Shown here: positions 1-12,913 of the stretch, piece after piece
Numbering within the stretch: position 1 is the stretch's first letter
How the letters are laid out: each line of letters starts with the position of its first letter
Origin: Dactylorhiza incarnata
Taxonomy: Eukaryota > Streptophyta > Magnoliopsida > Asparagales > Orchidaceae
Direction of reading: 5' to 3'
Length of the DNA: 64,000 nucleotides
Assembly: GCA_033032865.1 (NCBI GenBank)
Contig: JAWHQI010000165.1
Span: 3,049,001 to 3,113,000, forward strand
Program-made: the position numbers and the translations under genes
Notes under the pieces: generated by a model
What the model saw: only the letters and a program-made list of their open reading frames with translations
What the model was told of the DNA's origin: nothing
The model's database searches: none

Positions 1-480
1 CATCCACTATAGAAGCAAGGCAGACTATGTGAGGCAACATTCAATGAGCTAAGAGAATCGCTTTACCTCAGCACCGATCCTTATAATTCCATCTAGAACC
101 AAGGAATTCCAAATCTACACAGACGCATCTCTTAAAAGATTAGGAGTCGCACTGACGTAACCCAACAAAGTGATTGCTTATGCATCTCGGCAATTGAAGC
201 CGCGCGAGCCTTATTACCCGACCCACAACTTAGAATTGAGTAGGGTAGTTGTTGCCCTCAAAATTTGGGGGCACTGCCTACAGAATTAAATGTGAAATCT
301 TCTCCAACCACCAAAGTCTCATATATGTCTTCACCTAAAAAGAGCTAAACCTCCGTCAACGCCGGTGGTTGGAAATTCTTGAGATTATGATTTCGTCTTT
401 CAATCCCCCCCCCCCCCCCCCCCCCCCAAGTAAGGCCAACAAGGTTGTTGATTCCTTGAGTCGTCAACCTACAATGGCCG
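1..480 (+). pseudogene. Element A: RT end and RNase H, broken
   Basis: From about 113 the translation shows the Ty3 RNase H start (YTDAS), then a [15 protein letters not shown] strand and, further on, the YPTHNLE motif followed by the LWG/HCL-type helix, all standard for gypsy RNase H, which removes the RNA strand during reverse transcription. The connection-domain end is marked near 465 by the KANKVVDSLSRQP motif. The frame changes several times, stops are frequent, and a 23-base C run (405-427) replaces the usual HPG codons. No methionine-initiated frame covers it. It is a decayed internal piece of a polyprotein, not a gene with its own start. Confidence 0.8.
405..427. repeat. Poly-C tract, 23 C
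   Basis: An uninterrupted run of 23 C lies where related gypsy elements encode the conserved HPGKAN motif between RNase H and the integrase zinc finger. It breaks the reading frame. Either homopolymer expansion or a base-calling/assembly error could explain the exact length. Confidence 0.9.
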
Positions 481-1502
481 GAAGCTAGATGGGGAAAATA
501 CCTGAAGAATTGTTGCGATCCTTATCAGACCCGAGCATCACCTTAATTACTCGAAGTGATCTAGTAGAATATTGAGCTCAGATGTGTTGGATAGTAACTC
601 AATGTGATATTCGGAGCCGAATTCGTGAAGCCCAGAAGATTGACCCTGAGGAGGCTCCGATCATCCAATCGCTACAAGATGGTGCGCAAGAAGACTTCAA
701 TCTATACGATAACACCTTGCAGAATAAGAACCGATTCATTATTCCCTCCACTGGAGGAATCCGAGAGGAGATATTCTGTGAAGCTCACCAATCCAGATAT
801 TCTATTCACCCTATAGCGGTTAAAGGTATATTGACTTGTGTCGTACTCTGTATTGGCCGGTATGAAAAATAATGTAACGGATTATGTAGCGCTTTGCCAA
901 AACCCGCCAAATGGTCAAGGCCGAGAGCCAAAGTCTGGGAGATTTGGTGCAACCTCTACCAATACCAGAATGGAAATTTGAATACATTTCGATGGATTTT
1001 GTCCATGATCTACCTCAATCTCGGGCAGGAAACGACTCTATATAGGTCGTAGTAGATCACCTCATCAATATGGCCCGATCTATGCCTAATCGTCAAGACA
1101 GTGGCATTGATAAGTTAGTCAGGCTTTTCATAGATCAAGTAATTCGATTTGACAGGGTACCAAAAATAATCGTCTCTGAGCACGATGGACGCTTTACTTC
1201 AAAGGAGTGGAGATGGGTGCAAGCTTATTTGGGCACAAAACTATCTTATAGCACTGCATTCCACCCCCAAACTGACAGAGAGAAAAAAATCAAACCATGG
1301 AAGATCTTCTTCGACTGTGCATAGTGGAGTATAAACGAGCCCCGGGAGCAAATTCTGCCTCTGGTAGAATTCTCATATAAAAATATCTTCCAGGTCAGCA
1401 TCCAAATGGCCCCGTATGTTGCCCTCTATGAGAGACACTGTCGAACACCTTCATCATAGGCACAAGATGAAGATCCTGAGGCATTAGGTGTGACGTACAC
1501 CA
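481..1502 (+). pseudogene. Element A: integrase zinc finger and catalytic core, broken
   Basis: The remnant includes an H2C2-like region near 770-900 (IFCEAHQ... with later cysteines out of frame), an ISMDFV-type first catalytic Asp near 985-1000, and a continuous core piece at 1070-1324. That piece carries KLVRLFIDQVIRFDRVP, a changed second motif (SEHDGRF where SDRDxRF is usual) and the STAFHPQTD motif. The third catalytic Glu region is altered (REKK in place of QTER). Integrase joins the cDNA to host DNA. The frame continues with errors to 1502, where element B interrupts it; the C-terminal part resumes at 39344. Confidence 0.8.
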
Positions 1503-2590
1503 TGTTGGATCTGTAGGCGCCCTTAGAGTGGGGTGAATAAAGGTTTTTAAAAACTTATGTTATATTTTGAAATACTTGAAATAATAAGAGATCGAAATAG
1601 TGCAAAACAAAAACAAATCAAGTGAATTAAAATAGAGACATGATTTTATTAATATGAAATATAAGATTACAAAACTTGACTTCTTATAACGCTAGAAATC
1701 GAAGGCGAATAGTAAAAATATTTTTTTCGTTTTCTATCCCCACGAACTGGTGGCTTTAGCCTATCCTTCCCCGAATATGGCATCAAGTCGCTTTATCCAA
1801 TCCTTCCCCAGATATGGCCTCGAGCACCCCCTAGACCAAACCTAAATCTAGTCGCCAACATGAGGCGAATTCATCCATAAGTCCTATCCAGACCTAGTCG
1901 CCAACACGAGGCAAATTTTACTACACGATTACAATTAAAAGAGATGAAAATAACAACAATAATATTAAAACTCCCTCTTGAAGAACTTCTGAAGATGGAG
2001 ACAAAAGACCGCTGTAGAATAAGCGTGGTTGAAGCAATCGTCGGTCGGATGCGGCGTGAAGAAATCCTCCTTCAAAAAATCACGGAACATTGGGTGGGAG
2101 ATCAATTTTCGGCAGAATAGGGCTCTGGAATTTAGGCACTAGAACTCTCTTAAGGATGTGTGTTCAAAATGAGAGAAGAGGGCTCCTATTATAGGAGAGC
2201 GAGCTAGTGTCTATGCTAGCGCTACCATCAGCGCTATCCTGAATTAGGAAATATTCTCTGCGTGCGCATCTTTCATTCTAAGTAAACCCTGCCAATATTC
2301 CTCATGTGCGTCGAGATAGCGTCTACGCTATCCGATAGCGTCTGCGCTATCCGCTAGCGCCTTCTATACCTGCCTCCCAAAATTGCTATATTCATAGCTT
2401 GCACCTGCGCTAGTGGCTCGCGTCGGCGCTAGTGGGCATTCTGGAATTTTGGCTTCAAACTTGGGGGCAACCATCTTATGTTATCCTTGAGTCATATGAC
2501 ATTGTTTTTTGCACACTTAAACACACATGATCAAATACACAGGATTTGTTATTCTCAAACCTAGAAGATGCGGAAGACCATGTTCCAACA
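1503..2590 (-). repeat. Element B 3' LTR
   Basis: 1088-bp LTR, TG...CA ends, TSD CACCA to the left. It aligns along its length with 36671-39343 once the solo LTR is removed. The part at 2196-2440 is an array of GCGCTAGC-type self-complementary motifs. The TATA region (near 2190) is degraded compared with the other LTR. Confidence 0.93.
2196..2440. promoter_or_regulatory. GCGCTAGC-type dyad array in LTR B (U3)
   Basis: Repeated blocks such as GCTAGCGCTACC, AGCGCTATCC, GATAGCG and CGCTAGTGG fill this part of the LTR. Many are self-complementary around CTAG or GCGC. Equivalent arrays lie in the other three B/C-family LTRs at 7848-8062, 13686-13912 and 38985-39190, just upstream of the TATA box in transcription direction. 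A regulatory role is inferred from position only. Confidence 0.6.
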
Positions 2591-4904
2591 AACTCCCCTT
2601 TTTGATAATAATAATTCTATTAATGATAAATCAAAGAATTAATGCATAAAGCATGATGAATCCTACTTGTGTGTGTATGATAGATGACTTAGGATGATTG
2701 TCAATTTTGGTATTTAGAATTGCTCCCCCTAAATGCATGCTCCCCCTATGTGAATGCTCCCCTTATATGTAGGCTATCTTCTTAATCATTAACCATGTTA
2801 GTTTTCCCATTTGATAGCATTTTTATTTAGCTTGTTAGTTCTCCCTCCTTTTGTTATTAGCAAAAGTGCTTAAGGTAGCAAGAGGCATACAAAGAGGTTT
2901 TTTGATAAAAGATAAGGCATGATCGAGTTTGTAGAGGAAATGAAATGATAAGGAGTTTTTAGCATAAAATTTTTCATAGAAATAAATCCGAGTTTTTAGC
3001 ATAAAAATAATATGTGTGTTAGAACAACCAATATTGATTTTACCAAGCAAGTTTACCACTTGTTGAAGGAAAGGAATTTTGAGATTCAAGTGATGATATA
3101 CACAAAAGAAAAGGCTTTAAATAAGCATAAAAGCGCATGATAAAACATTATATAGTAATGATGCGGAAGACTTATAGAAATACAAGAAACATCTTTTTGT
3201 AATCATGACTATTCATATGAAGAAATATGAGTTAAATTTCAAAATGAGAAGATATTTTTGTAAATCATTTTTCTTTTAAAATTTTTAAAGATTACAATAA
3301 ATTTACCAAGCATGAATGAAAGATATCAAAAAATAGACTACTACAATGTTATTTTAATTCACATATTCAAGACATAACAAATATTGTAGAGATCATGCTA
3401 GGTTATCTAGTGCATTTTATATATAAAGAGAGTATAGAATTAGCATTTGGATCCAATACTAATGAGAAGAAGTGTTATGAAAGATAATGATATGCACATA
3501 AGTGCATTTTGAAGAGAGTAAACAAATGATTTAATCAAAAATACAAGACATATGTAGAGTAAAGTGCACAATAAAGCACAAATAATTTTACTTTCACACA
3601 CTTCAATGTACAGAAAAAATGTACAACTACCAAGGTGATTTGCACACACAATGCTCATTAAGACTTATCAGGGTGCAAAGTAGTGCTTGGGGGATCACAT
3701 ACTTCATTTTTTTTCATATTGAATTTTTTTGTGATCCGGTGTACTTAAGAATAAGTGGTGTAAAGAAAAGAACTAAGGTTTGCACAAGACACATTACTAT
3801 TCTTTCCAAGATGCTCAACCTCATAATATTTATTAAGGCTTATCAGGAGGTTCAAGTAGTGCTTGGTGGAGATATCTTTGTTAATTTATTTGACGATTTT
3901 TTTATTTTGTACAAAGATCTCCGAATACACTTGTTTTGCAAACCAGGTAATTTGAATACACAACCACTGTTCTTAATTTTTAAAATGCAAATAAATGTAT
4001 TGTATGTAAGATACTTGTGCAATTTTAATTCATTGTTCAATTACAATACACATGCAAGCATTCTTGGATTAAAAGCACATGTAGACTATGCCAAAATAAG
4101 TGAGTGAAGAAAGATCATTATCAATCATAAAACATTTACTCATACTTAGAGGCATGCTAAGCTTGGTTCTACACAACACTTTTTCAATATAATTGATGCA
4201 CATGTGTTTAGGTATATCAAAGCATGATAAAAACAATGTTCAAAGTAGTTTAAAAAATGAATTTCAGCAATATAGAAGGCCTAAATGATAGATTAAACCA
4301 TGCTTAACAATAACAATAAAGTCCATACAATTTTTTTTTATATTTTGAAAAGGAATTTTGTTTTAAAATTTGAACTCTTATAATTGATCTTGGACTTTCC
4401 GAGGTCTACCCTATTAGGGGTTCGCACCGATACTAGGAGATGTGATGGGGTGACATCCCAAATCTCCCTTTCGCAAGATACATGTAAATAGAAAAAGATT
4501 AAGTTCAAAAAATAATTTTTGGTAATTTTTTTTTTTACATTTTTGTATTTGATTTTTGCATATAAAAATAGTAATCAAACAAACAAACAAAGAAAGGAAG
4601 AGAATAAAAATATTTTTTGTAATTTGGATTTTGTAATTTTGTATTTTAATTTTTCAAAAATCAAGTACATATAGAAGAACATATTTTTAGTGATTTTGTG
4701 AAAATACAGAAAATCAGAGAGGTGGGCTAGCAGCTAGCACCGGCGCTAGAGCGGTAAACAGTACACTAATTTCAAGATTTTGAAAAATCTAATTTTTTAT
4801 CTTGAATAAGTGTCCAAAGATTAGTTTTATGCAGAAATTTCAGAAGATTTGGAGATGTTTAGATAGGTACAAATGCATGAAATGATTGCATTTATGAATG
4901 TGAC
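2591..4904 (-). other. Element B 3' noncoding tract (purine tract to RNase H)
   Basis: AT-rich tract between the RNase H stop and the 3' LTR. Next to the LTR the + strand reads AACTCCCCTTTTT, the complement of a polypurine tract that primes plus-strand DNA. The tract is colinear for long stretches with 8213-10370 of element C, so it is a family feature. It holds a partial direct duplication (around 3655-3690 and 3831-3866, a CTTATCAG...AGTGCTTGG core) that is also in C. Open frames here, including 162 codons on the + strand at 3619-4107, are antisense to the element, low in complexity and not conserved in C, so I do not call them genes. Confidence 0.75.
4391..4481. repeat. Conserved ~92-bp module of family B/C
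   Basis: A GC-richer island that begins GGACTTTCCGAGGTCTACC and ends CTCCCTTTCGCAAGATA. It reappears nearly unchanged at 11060-11151 in element C, but at a different place relative to the neighbouring tract. It is better conserved than its AT-rich surroundings. Function unknown. Confidence 0.7.
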
Positions 4905-6393
4905 TTAACCCGAGAGATCTAAAACACCTAATTCAAGTCGTAGCAATCGAAATATTGCATCGGGAAGAGGTTTAGTGAATATGTCAGCAAGTTGGGAGTC
5001 CGTACCAATGAAACTTACTTTTACATGTTCTTTCTTAATATGATCTCTAATGAAGTTATGGCGAACATCGATGTGTTTGGATCTAAAGTGGTGTACTGGA
5101 TTATTAGTAAGATCTATGGCACTTTTGTTGTCACACTTTAGAACAATATTTTTGGGATGAAAACAAAAAATTCTCTAGAGTTTGGCCCATCCATAAGGCT
5201 TGTGCACAACAACTCCCAAGAGCGATGTATTCGGCCTCCGTGGTGGAGAGTGCAACCAAAGATTGTTTCATACTAGACCACGCAACTAATGAGAGTCCTA
5301 AATAGTGACAAGTACCGCTAGTGCTTTTTCAATCTAGTGAACATCCTGTGTATTCCTAATCGGAATAACCATGTAGTGTAAATGAATCATTGTGTGGGTA
5401 CCATAATCCTAATTTAGATGGCCCTAATAGATATCTAAAAATTTGTTTTACTGCTTTGGAATGATATTCTTTTGGATTGGCTTGAAAGCGAGCACATAAA
5501 CATATGACAAACATTATATCTGTTCTAGATGCACTTAAGTAAAGAAGAGATCCTATCATACCTCTATATAAAGTATGATCGATAGAAATTCCAGATTCAT
5601 CTTTTCCTAGTTTTAAAGAAGCGCTCATAGGTGTAGAATCTTGTTTAAGATTTTCAAATCCAAATCGTTTAAGCATATCATGAACATATTTTTTGTTTGG
5701 CAAATAAAAAATACCATCATTTCGTTTTGAAATTTGAAAACCAAGAAAATATGAAAGTTCTCCTACAGGGCTCATTTCAAATTCATTTTTCATTACTAAG
5801 ACTACTTCATTACACAACTCTTCATTAGTGGCTCAAAAAATTATATCATCAACATATATTTATAAAATAATTAAATCGTTATTATTATGCTTAATGAAGA
5901 GTGTGTTATCGGCACTTCCCATGACATACCGGTGCTTTAACATAAACAATGTAAGTCTTTCATACTATGTATGAGCCGCTTGTTTTAAACCATAAAGCGC
6001 TTTTTCTAATTTATAAACATGATTAGGAAAATTTTCATTTATAAAACCGGGGGTTGTTCTACATAAACTTCTTCTTTTATAAACCGGTTTAAAAAGGCAC
6101 TTTTAATATCCAGTTGAAATAATTTTATTCTTTTACAACACGCAAATGCCAATAAAATCATATAGATTCTAAGCGAGCAAAGGGTGCAGAAGTTTCTTCA
6201 AAATCTACCCCCTCGATTTGAGAAAAGCCTTAAGAGCGACTAACCGAGCATTATTTCTTGTAATTCTAGATTCACCATCTAATTTATTTTTAAAAATCCA
6301 TTTTATGCCAACAACGAGACGATTAGATGGACGTTCTACTAGATTCCAAACTTTATTTCTTTCAAATTGATCTAGCTCTTCATTCATAGCCAA
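4905..6393 (-). pseudogene. Element B: reverse transcriptase and RNase H, broken
   Basis: Read right to left. RT begins near 6393 (NEELDQFERNKVWNLV, then VGIKWIFKNKLD). The middle, about 5820-6200, is frameshifted and stop-ridden but keeps the KLFQLDIKSAFLN motif. The part at 5356-5817 is open and shows ELSYFLGFQI, GSLLYLSASRTDIMF and the KLGLWYP start of RNase H. RNase H ends with the IFTKPLPD motif and a TAA at 4905-4907. Copia RT copies the RNA genome and RNase H clears it. The catalytic YVDD region falls in the damaged middle (near 5850). Nonfunctional. Confidence 0.88.
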
Positions 6394-6396
6394 AAA

Positions 6397-7010
6397 TCAA
6401 AATTCATCATTTAAAGCGGTTGAAACATTTTTATGTTCAATTTTGAAAACAAAACAAATATTTGAAAACATTTCATGAAGAGAAGATCGAGTTCTTACCC
6501 CAGTAGATGGTTCCCCAATAACTAGCTCCTTTGGATGATTCTTTGAGAAGTTTAAGAAGCTTGAAGGCACATATTCATCTTCCTTGGTAGTTAGTAAAAG
6601 ATCATTTTTAGTTATAAAACATTTTATAGATGATTTGAAAAGATCAAGAAATGAAACTATATATACGTTGCGAGTTCTAGGTGCAGTTAGTAAAACATCT
6701 TTTGTGTTAGGATTAAATATTTTGCAAAGATTTGTGGATGACTCAAATAAAACATCTAATGCTTTATCACACAATTGACTAATAGATATTAAGTTATGTT
6801 GTAGACCTTTTATATAAAGAAGATTAGAGATAGTAAAGGATTCATTACCCACTGTACCGACTCCCATGATCCTTCCTTTACTGTTATTTCCAAAGGTTAT
6901 GATCCCTCTCTTATTCTTTTCTAGGCTAAGGAACTTTGCTTTGTTGTCCGTCATGTGCTTGGAGCATCCCGAGTCCAAGTACCATACATCCTCCGTATCC
7001 TTAGCCTTCC
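6397..7010 (-). pseudogene. Element B: protease joined to a pol linker; integrase deleted
   Basis: The 193-codon open part starts at the aspartic protease active site (LDSGCSKHMTDNK, 6978 downward) and continues through the LKHNLISISQLCD-like segment (here LQHNLISISQLCD). At about 6600 it passes directly into KNHPKELVIGEPSTGVRTRSS, the linker that normally lies between integrase and RT. The pre-integrase zinc finger and the whole integrase core are missing, and the frame stays open across the join. The result is a deletion derivative that would depend on integrase from elsewhere. Upstream, the gag tail resumes at 14068 after element C. Confidence 0.85.
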
Positions 7011-7065
7011 TGCAAATCTAGAAAGGAGATGAGAGTAAAGATCCGGATACCCAAGAGGTACCACT

Positions 7066-8212
7066 TGTTGGATTTGTATGCGCCCTTAGAGGGGGGGTGA
7101 GTAAGGGTTTTAAAAAACTTTTATTATATTTTGAATGACTTGAAATAATAAGAGATTAAAATAGTGATTTTGAATAAAGATCTAAATTGTTTTATAATGA
7201 AAGAGAGAGAAATAAACAATTTAGAGAAATGAATAACAAACCAATTTCATTACACAAAAATAGACATGATTACTATTGATAAAGTTGATTACAAAACTAG
7301 ATTTCTATGGCGCTAGAAATCGAAGGCAAAGAAGTAAAAAGTCTTTTCATTTTCTATCCTTACTCGTATTCCCACGAACCAGTGGCTTTATCATATCCTC
7401 CACCAGATACGGCCTCAAGCCGCTCTAGCCAATCCTCCCATGGATAAGTCCTCGAGCACCCCCTAGATCTACACCCTAGACGTAGTCGCCAACACGAGGA
7501 AAATTTCTGCCCTAAGTCCTACCCAGACCTAGTCGCCAACACGAGGCGAATTTACTATGTGATTACAATAATAAAGAGACAACAATATGAAAAACTCCCT
7601 CTATGTGGATCTCTTGGAGAAGTAGACGAAGACCCGCATAGTATGATTGTAGTCGATGCGGTCTTTCGTCACGATGATGACGAGTATTGAAATATTCTCC
7701 ACGGATCTCCTTAAGCCTTCATGGATTTATGGGAGTATCTCTCTAAACCTTCCTCTATATGATGTAGCGCGGAGCTCTAGAATTTAAGGGTGTGAGGTGA
7801 TGAAAAATACAGAGCCAAAGGGGTCCTTTTTATATCCTTAGAGTTAGCGCCTGCGCTAGCGCTACCGTCAGCGCTATCCTTGTTTAGCCAATATTCTGCG
7901 TGTGCGTATCTTCATTCCAAGGAAACCTTTCTAAAAATCCCGCGCTACCGCCAGCGCTATCCAGTATCCGCCTGGCGCTATCGCCTTCTATACTTGCCGC
8001 CCAAACTTGCATAATCAGAGCTAGCGCTCGCGCTAGGCTCTACCGTCGGCGCTAGTTGACATGGAATTCTGGCTTCAAATTTGGGGGAAACCTTCGTATG
8101 TTATCCTTGAGTCATATGGACTTGCTTCCTGCACACTGAAACACTCAAGATCAAATACATATAGGATTTATTATTCTCAAACCTAGGAGATGTGGAAGAC
8201 CATGTTCCAACA
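7066..8212 (-). repeat. Element C 3' LTR
   Basis: 1147-bp LTR, TG...CA. It contains a GCGCTAGC motif array (7848-8062) and, read on the minus strand, a TATAAAA box at 7828-7834 directly downstream of the array. The purine tract complement AACTCCCACTTTT follows at 8213. Confidence 0.93.
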
Positions 8213-11200
8213 AACTCCCACTTTTGATAATAACAAATCCATTAATGATAAATCAGAGAATTAATGCATATAGCATGATGAAACATACTTGTGTGTGTGT
8301 GTGTGAATGATGACTTAGGATAATTGTCATTTTAGGTATTTAGAATTGCTCCCCCTAAATACATGATCCCCCTATGTGAATGCTCCCCTTATATGTAAGA
8401 TATCTTCTTAGTTATTAATCATGTTTGTTTTCCTATTTGATAGCGATTATTATTTATCATGTTAGTTCTCCCCCTTTTGTTATTAGCAAAAGTGGGTAAG
8501 GAAGCAAGAGACATAAAAAGAGGATTTTTGATAAAAAAAGATAAGGCATGATTGAGCTTTTAGAGGGAATGAAATGATAAGGAGTTTTGAGCATAAAAAA
8601 TTTTCATAGAGATAAATCAAAGTTTTTAGCATAAAAATGATATGCGTGTTAGACAACCAATATAGATTTTACCAAGTAAGTCTACCACTTGTTGAATGAA
8701 AGGAATTTTAAGATTCAAGTGATGATACACACAAAAGAAAAGACTTTAAGTAAGCATGAAAGTGCAAGGTAAACAAGTATATGGTAAAGATGCGAAAGAC
8801 TTATAGGAATACAAGAAACATCTTTTTGTAATCATGATTTTTCATAAGACGAGATATGAGTTAAAATCCAAAAAAAGAAGATGTTTTTGTAAATCATTAT
8901 TCATTTAAAATCTTTAAGTTTGACAATAAAGTAACCAAGCATGAAAGAAGGATGTCAAATAAAAACTACTACAATGTTATTATAATTCACAAATTCAAAA
9001 TATACCAAACATTGTAGAGAGCATACTAGGTTATCTAGTGCATTTTAATATAAAGAGAGTATAGAATTAGCAATAGAATCCAATACTCATGAGAAGAATT
9101 GTTATGGAAGATAATGATGTGTACATAAGTGTATTTTGAAGAGAGTAAATAAATGATTTAATCAAAAATACAAGACATATGTAGAGTAAAGTGCACAATA
9201 AAACACAAATAATTTTCCTTCCACTCACTTCAATGCACATTAAAAAATGTAAACCTACCAAGGTGCTCTGCACACACAATGCTCATTAAGACTTATAAGG
9301 GTGCAAAGTAGTGCTTGGGGGATTACACACTTTATTTTTCAATATTGATTTTTTTTTTGCGATCCGATGTACTTAAGAATAAGTGGTGTAAAGAAAGAAC
9401 TAAGGTTTGCACAAGACACTTTACTATTCTTTCCAAGGTGCTCAATCTCACAATGCTCATTAAGACTTATCAAGAGGTTCAAGTAGTGCTTGGTAGAGTT
9501 AGGTTTTTCAATTTGTTTTATGATTTTTTTTTTGTTTTATACAAAGTTCTCTGAATACACTTGTTTTGCAAACCAATGAAATTTTGAAAGCACAACCACT
9601 TTTCTTAATTTTGAATAGTGCAAATAAATGTAGTGTGGGTAAGATGCTTGTGCAATTTTAATTTATTATACAATTACAATACACAAGTAAGCATTCTTAG
9701 ATTAAAAGCATGTGTAGAATATGCCAAAATAGGTGAGTGAATAAAAATCATTATCAATCATAAAACATTTACTTATACTTAGAGGCATGCTAAGCTTGGT
9801 TCTACGCAACTTTTTCAAAATAATGGATGCACATGTGATTAGATATATCAAAGCATGATAAGAACAATGTTCAAAGTAGTTTGAAAAGATGAATTGCAAC
9901 ATTGTAGAATGTCTAAATAATAGTTTTAACCATGCTTGATATTAACAATAAAGTCCATACAGTTTTTTTTGCTTAAAAATTTCTGTTTGATTTTTGCATA
10001 TGGAAATAGAAATCAGCCAAATACACAAGAAAAGAAGAGAAACAAATATTTTTGTAATTTTGGCTTTAGCAATTTTGTATTTCAATTTTTCAAAAATCAA
10101 TTAAAGATAGAAATGCAAAAATAAGCAGTACATATAAAATAACATATTTTTAGTGATTTTTCAAAATCTTAAAAACACAGAAAATTAGAACTCGAGCTGG
10201 AGCTAGCTCGGGCGACAGTGAGCAAAATATTGAGATTTTGAAAATTTTGTTTTTGGATTTTGATGAACTGTCCAAGGATTAGTTTTATGCAGAAATTTCA
10301 GATTTTTTGGAGATGTCTAGCTAGTACAAATTATGTGAAACGTTAGCGTTTTCTTATATGACTAAACATCGCACGAGATACATTTTTTTAAATCTTCATT
10401 TTGATTTTTTAAGGCTTGTGTTTATCAAAATAATGTGTACTAAAACATATTGAAAATGTAAACACAAGAAGACATGATTGAACAAATCAAATATGCTTGA
10501 TTTTAGTGATAATGTTTATGCATAAAAATAGGTATGCCCTAGATAAAAATACCCAGACTATATGTCTACACCCTCGCCCCGTACTAAGTGATGGATGGGC
10601 ATGAGGAGCTGCACACATGCCTTAGGTTGGGGCGTTACTCTCATATGCATACACTAGAGAACTCTTAACCTGGCACTCTTTCCCCCTCGTGCCTCGCATG
10701 GTCCCACTGGAACCCTCCCCAGTTAAGGACAAGACATGACTTAGAGGTTAGGTCTCTAATGCATCCAACCATATGCCCCCACTATTGTGAGACATACAAC
10801 ATTGGTATATGATCATGGACATATAAAACGATTAGGTTTAAATTATGAGCTTATTTGAATTTTTAGAATGATGATATATATTCGATCAATATGACTTTTG
10901 TGATTTTATTTTCAATCATGAATTATGAATATATATACTTTTCTAAAATACAAGATAATGATAGTCTTTTCTTTTTCGATTATTGCAAGAGTACGCACGA
11001 GTCTATAATTAATTTGATCTTTGCTAGACTTTTAGTTGGACTTAACAATTTAAAGTGGATTTTGGACTTCCCGAGGTCTACTCTGTGAGGGGTTCGCACT
11101 GGTACTAGGCAATGTGATGGGGTGGCATCCCAAATCTCCCTTTCTCAAGATATTTAAGTATTATTGGTTACTACCCATACTAAATATTTAAAATTTATAG

Positions 11201-11397
11201 ACTCAAAAATTTTGAAAGAGAAAAAGTGAAATTCATGATTTTTTTAATTTAGATAAAAATCTCATAACAAATTTAGAATTTGATTTATATGGATAATATA
11301 AGATATTTATAGCCAATGGATGTAAGAGATATATATAGGTCAACAAAATAAAATGACTTTGAATTTTGTTCAATTTGATCTATATACTTATTAATCT
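8213..11397 (-). other. Element C 3' noncoding tract
   Basis: 8213-10370 parallels the 3' tract of B, including the duplicated CTTATCAG/AGTGCTTGG segments (9282-9320, 9455-9490) and a diverged dyad motif at 10190-10216. 10380-11050 has no counterpart in B. Within it 10555-10790 is GC-rich and C-rich without an open frame. 11060-11151 is the conserved module also found in B at 4391-4481. No pol domain is recognisable. Confidence 0.7.
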
Positions 11398-12865
11398 TTA
11401 AGAGATAAAATCATATTTCCAATAATATATAAGATGACCATGACATGATAGCTTAAGAAATAAGAAAAGAAGAAAAATATAAAGACATTGAGGCATATCA
11501 TGAAGTAAATATTTGTATATTTCATTTTGAAAAGATTCTACTTCATGCATTTGATGATACCTAATGAATAATAGATTTAGGTATCCAAAGGGAACCGAGT
11601 GTGGAAGTTCCTTGGGTACCCAAATATAACGATATGATTTTTGGGGAGACGAGTACGAATGAACATTTTCAAGTGGAGTTAATATTTCATCTTTAATTTT
11701 GGGTCTCCACTCATACTTAGGTTTAGTGTTATAATTATGCATCAAATTTTCATATTCATTAAACTTAGGCTTGAAATAATGATGACTTTTGAAATTATTT
11801 TTCATAGGAAATTTTTGCATATTTGAAGTTAATTTGGGAGATACATAATGAGGGTTAGAATTCATTTTGCTTATATGATTGAACATTCTACTAGGTGCAC
11901 GTTTAATATATTTTAAAATACTAGTAGAAGTTTTACACATGTTTGATGATAAACTAGAAATAAAAGATTTTTTTATTACTTGTAAGTTTTTGGATAAATA
12001 GTTTTAATGATTCTAGTTTATTTGATAAAATATTATTTTCATTTGCCAATTTTTCATTATGTTCTTTAGAAATTAAAAGTTCTTGTTCAAAATCCTTGAA
12101 TTTTTCTTTAATATCATTACAATCAAAACAAGGCTTTGAAATTTCAATTAGAGAGCAAGATGGAGAACCCACATCACAACTAGATTCTACATTAACATTA
12201 GCTTTTAACCTTTTATTTTCTAAACATAATTTCTCATTAACAATTTTTAATTTCATAATTTTACGTTTAGTAATTTGCAACAATTGTAAAGTAAAAATAG
12301 AATTGCAAACAATAAGGGAATTTGATTTCCTTACAGTGCTTTTGGATGCGGTGAGATTTGAGCATAGAGTTTCTTTATTATCTTCATCTTTTTGGCACAC
12401 CTCTTCCAGAGATAAAAATTTCTTCTTCTCTACCACTTGATGCACACTCCATTGATCCATCATGAGAGGAGCTTTCTTGAACATCTGTGCGAGCTTTTAT
12501 GTTCTCCAATTCTTGCATTTGTTCCATACCTGTTGATGGAGAATCATATGTTATTTCAAGAAAATTCCACATCTCATATGCAGTAGGAAAGTATAAATAA
12601 GTTTGGAAAAATTTTGATTAAGTGCACAAAATAGGCAATTCATTGATTTTGCATTTAAGATAAACTCTTCCCAACTCAACTTATTTGGTGGCTTCCTAAT
12701 GATAATGTTCCATATTTTAATATCTAATGACTTAAGAAATTTTTCCATTAATATCTTCCACCCTTTAAAATTTTTTCCTTCAAATAAAGGTGGTGCCAAA
12801 GACTTTCCCTCTATAAAAGTATTTCTCTCACTTGTAGAAGCAAGATTATGACTACAAAGCGCCAT
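11398..12865 (-). pseudogene. Element C: gag, broken
   Basis: Gag forms the particle that packages element RNA. The N-terminal part (12865-12551) has the copia gag signature PPLFEGKNFKGWKILMEKFL. A frameshift and stops follow; the next piece (12484-11954) is a coiled coil (LLQITKRKIMKLKIVNEKLC... with heptad leucines and a second EHNEKLANENNIL stretch) of the kind seen in SIRE-type gag. The last piece (11940-11398) carries YRYIWVPKE, the gag-protease border motif, after which pol is absent. No CCHC zinc knuckle is visible. At least two breaks. It starts about 50 bp downstream of the primer-binding site, as expected. Confidence 0.8.
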
Positions 12866-12900
12866 TATTCCTAGTTGTTAAGCCGATTTGGAATAACCTC

Positions 12901-12913
12901 CTCTGATACCACT
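12901..12913 (-). other. Element C primer-binding site
   Basis: The minus strand reads AGTGGTATCAGAG next to the 5' LTR, complementary to the 3' end of initiator tRNA-Met, which primes minus-strand DNA synthesis in most plant copia elements. Confidence 0.9.

Noticed and set aside
3619..4107. 162-codon + strand frame in the 3' tract of B
   Set aside because: Antisense to the element, AT-rich and broken in the matching region of C.
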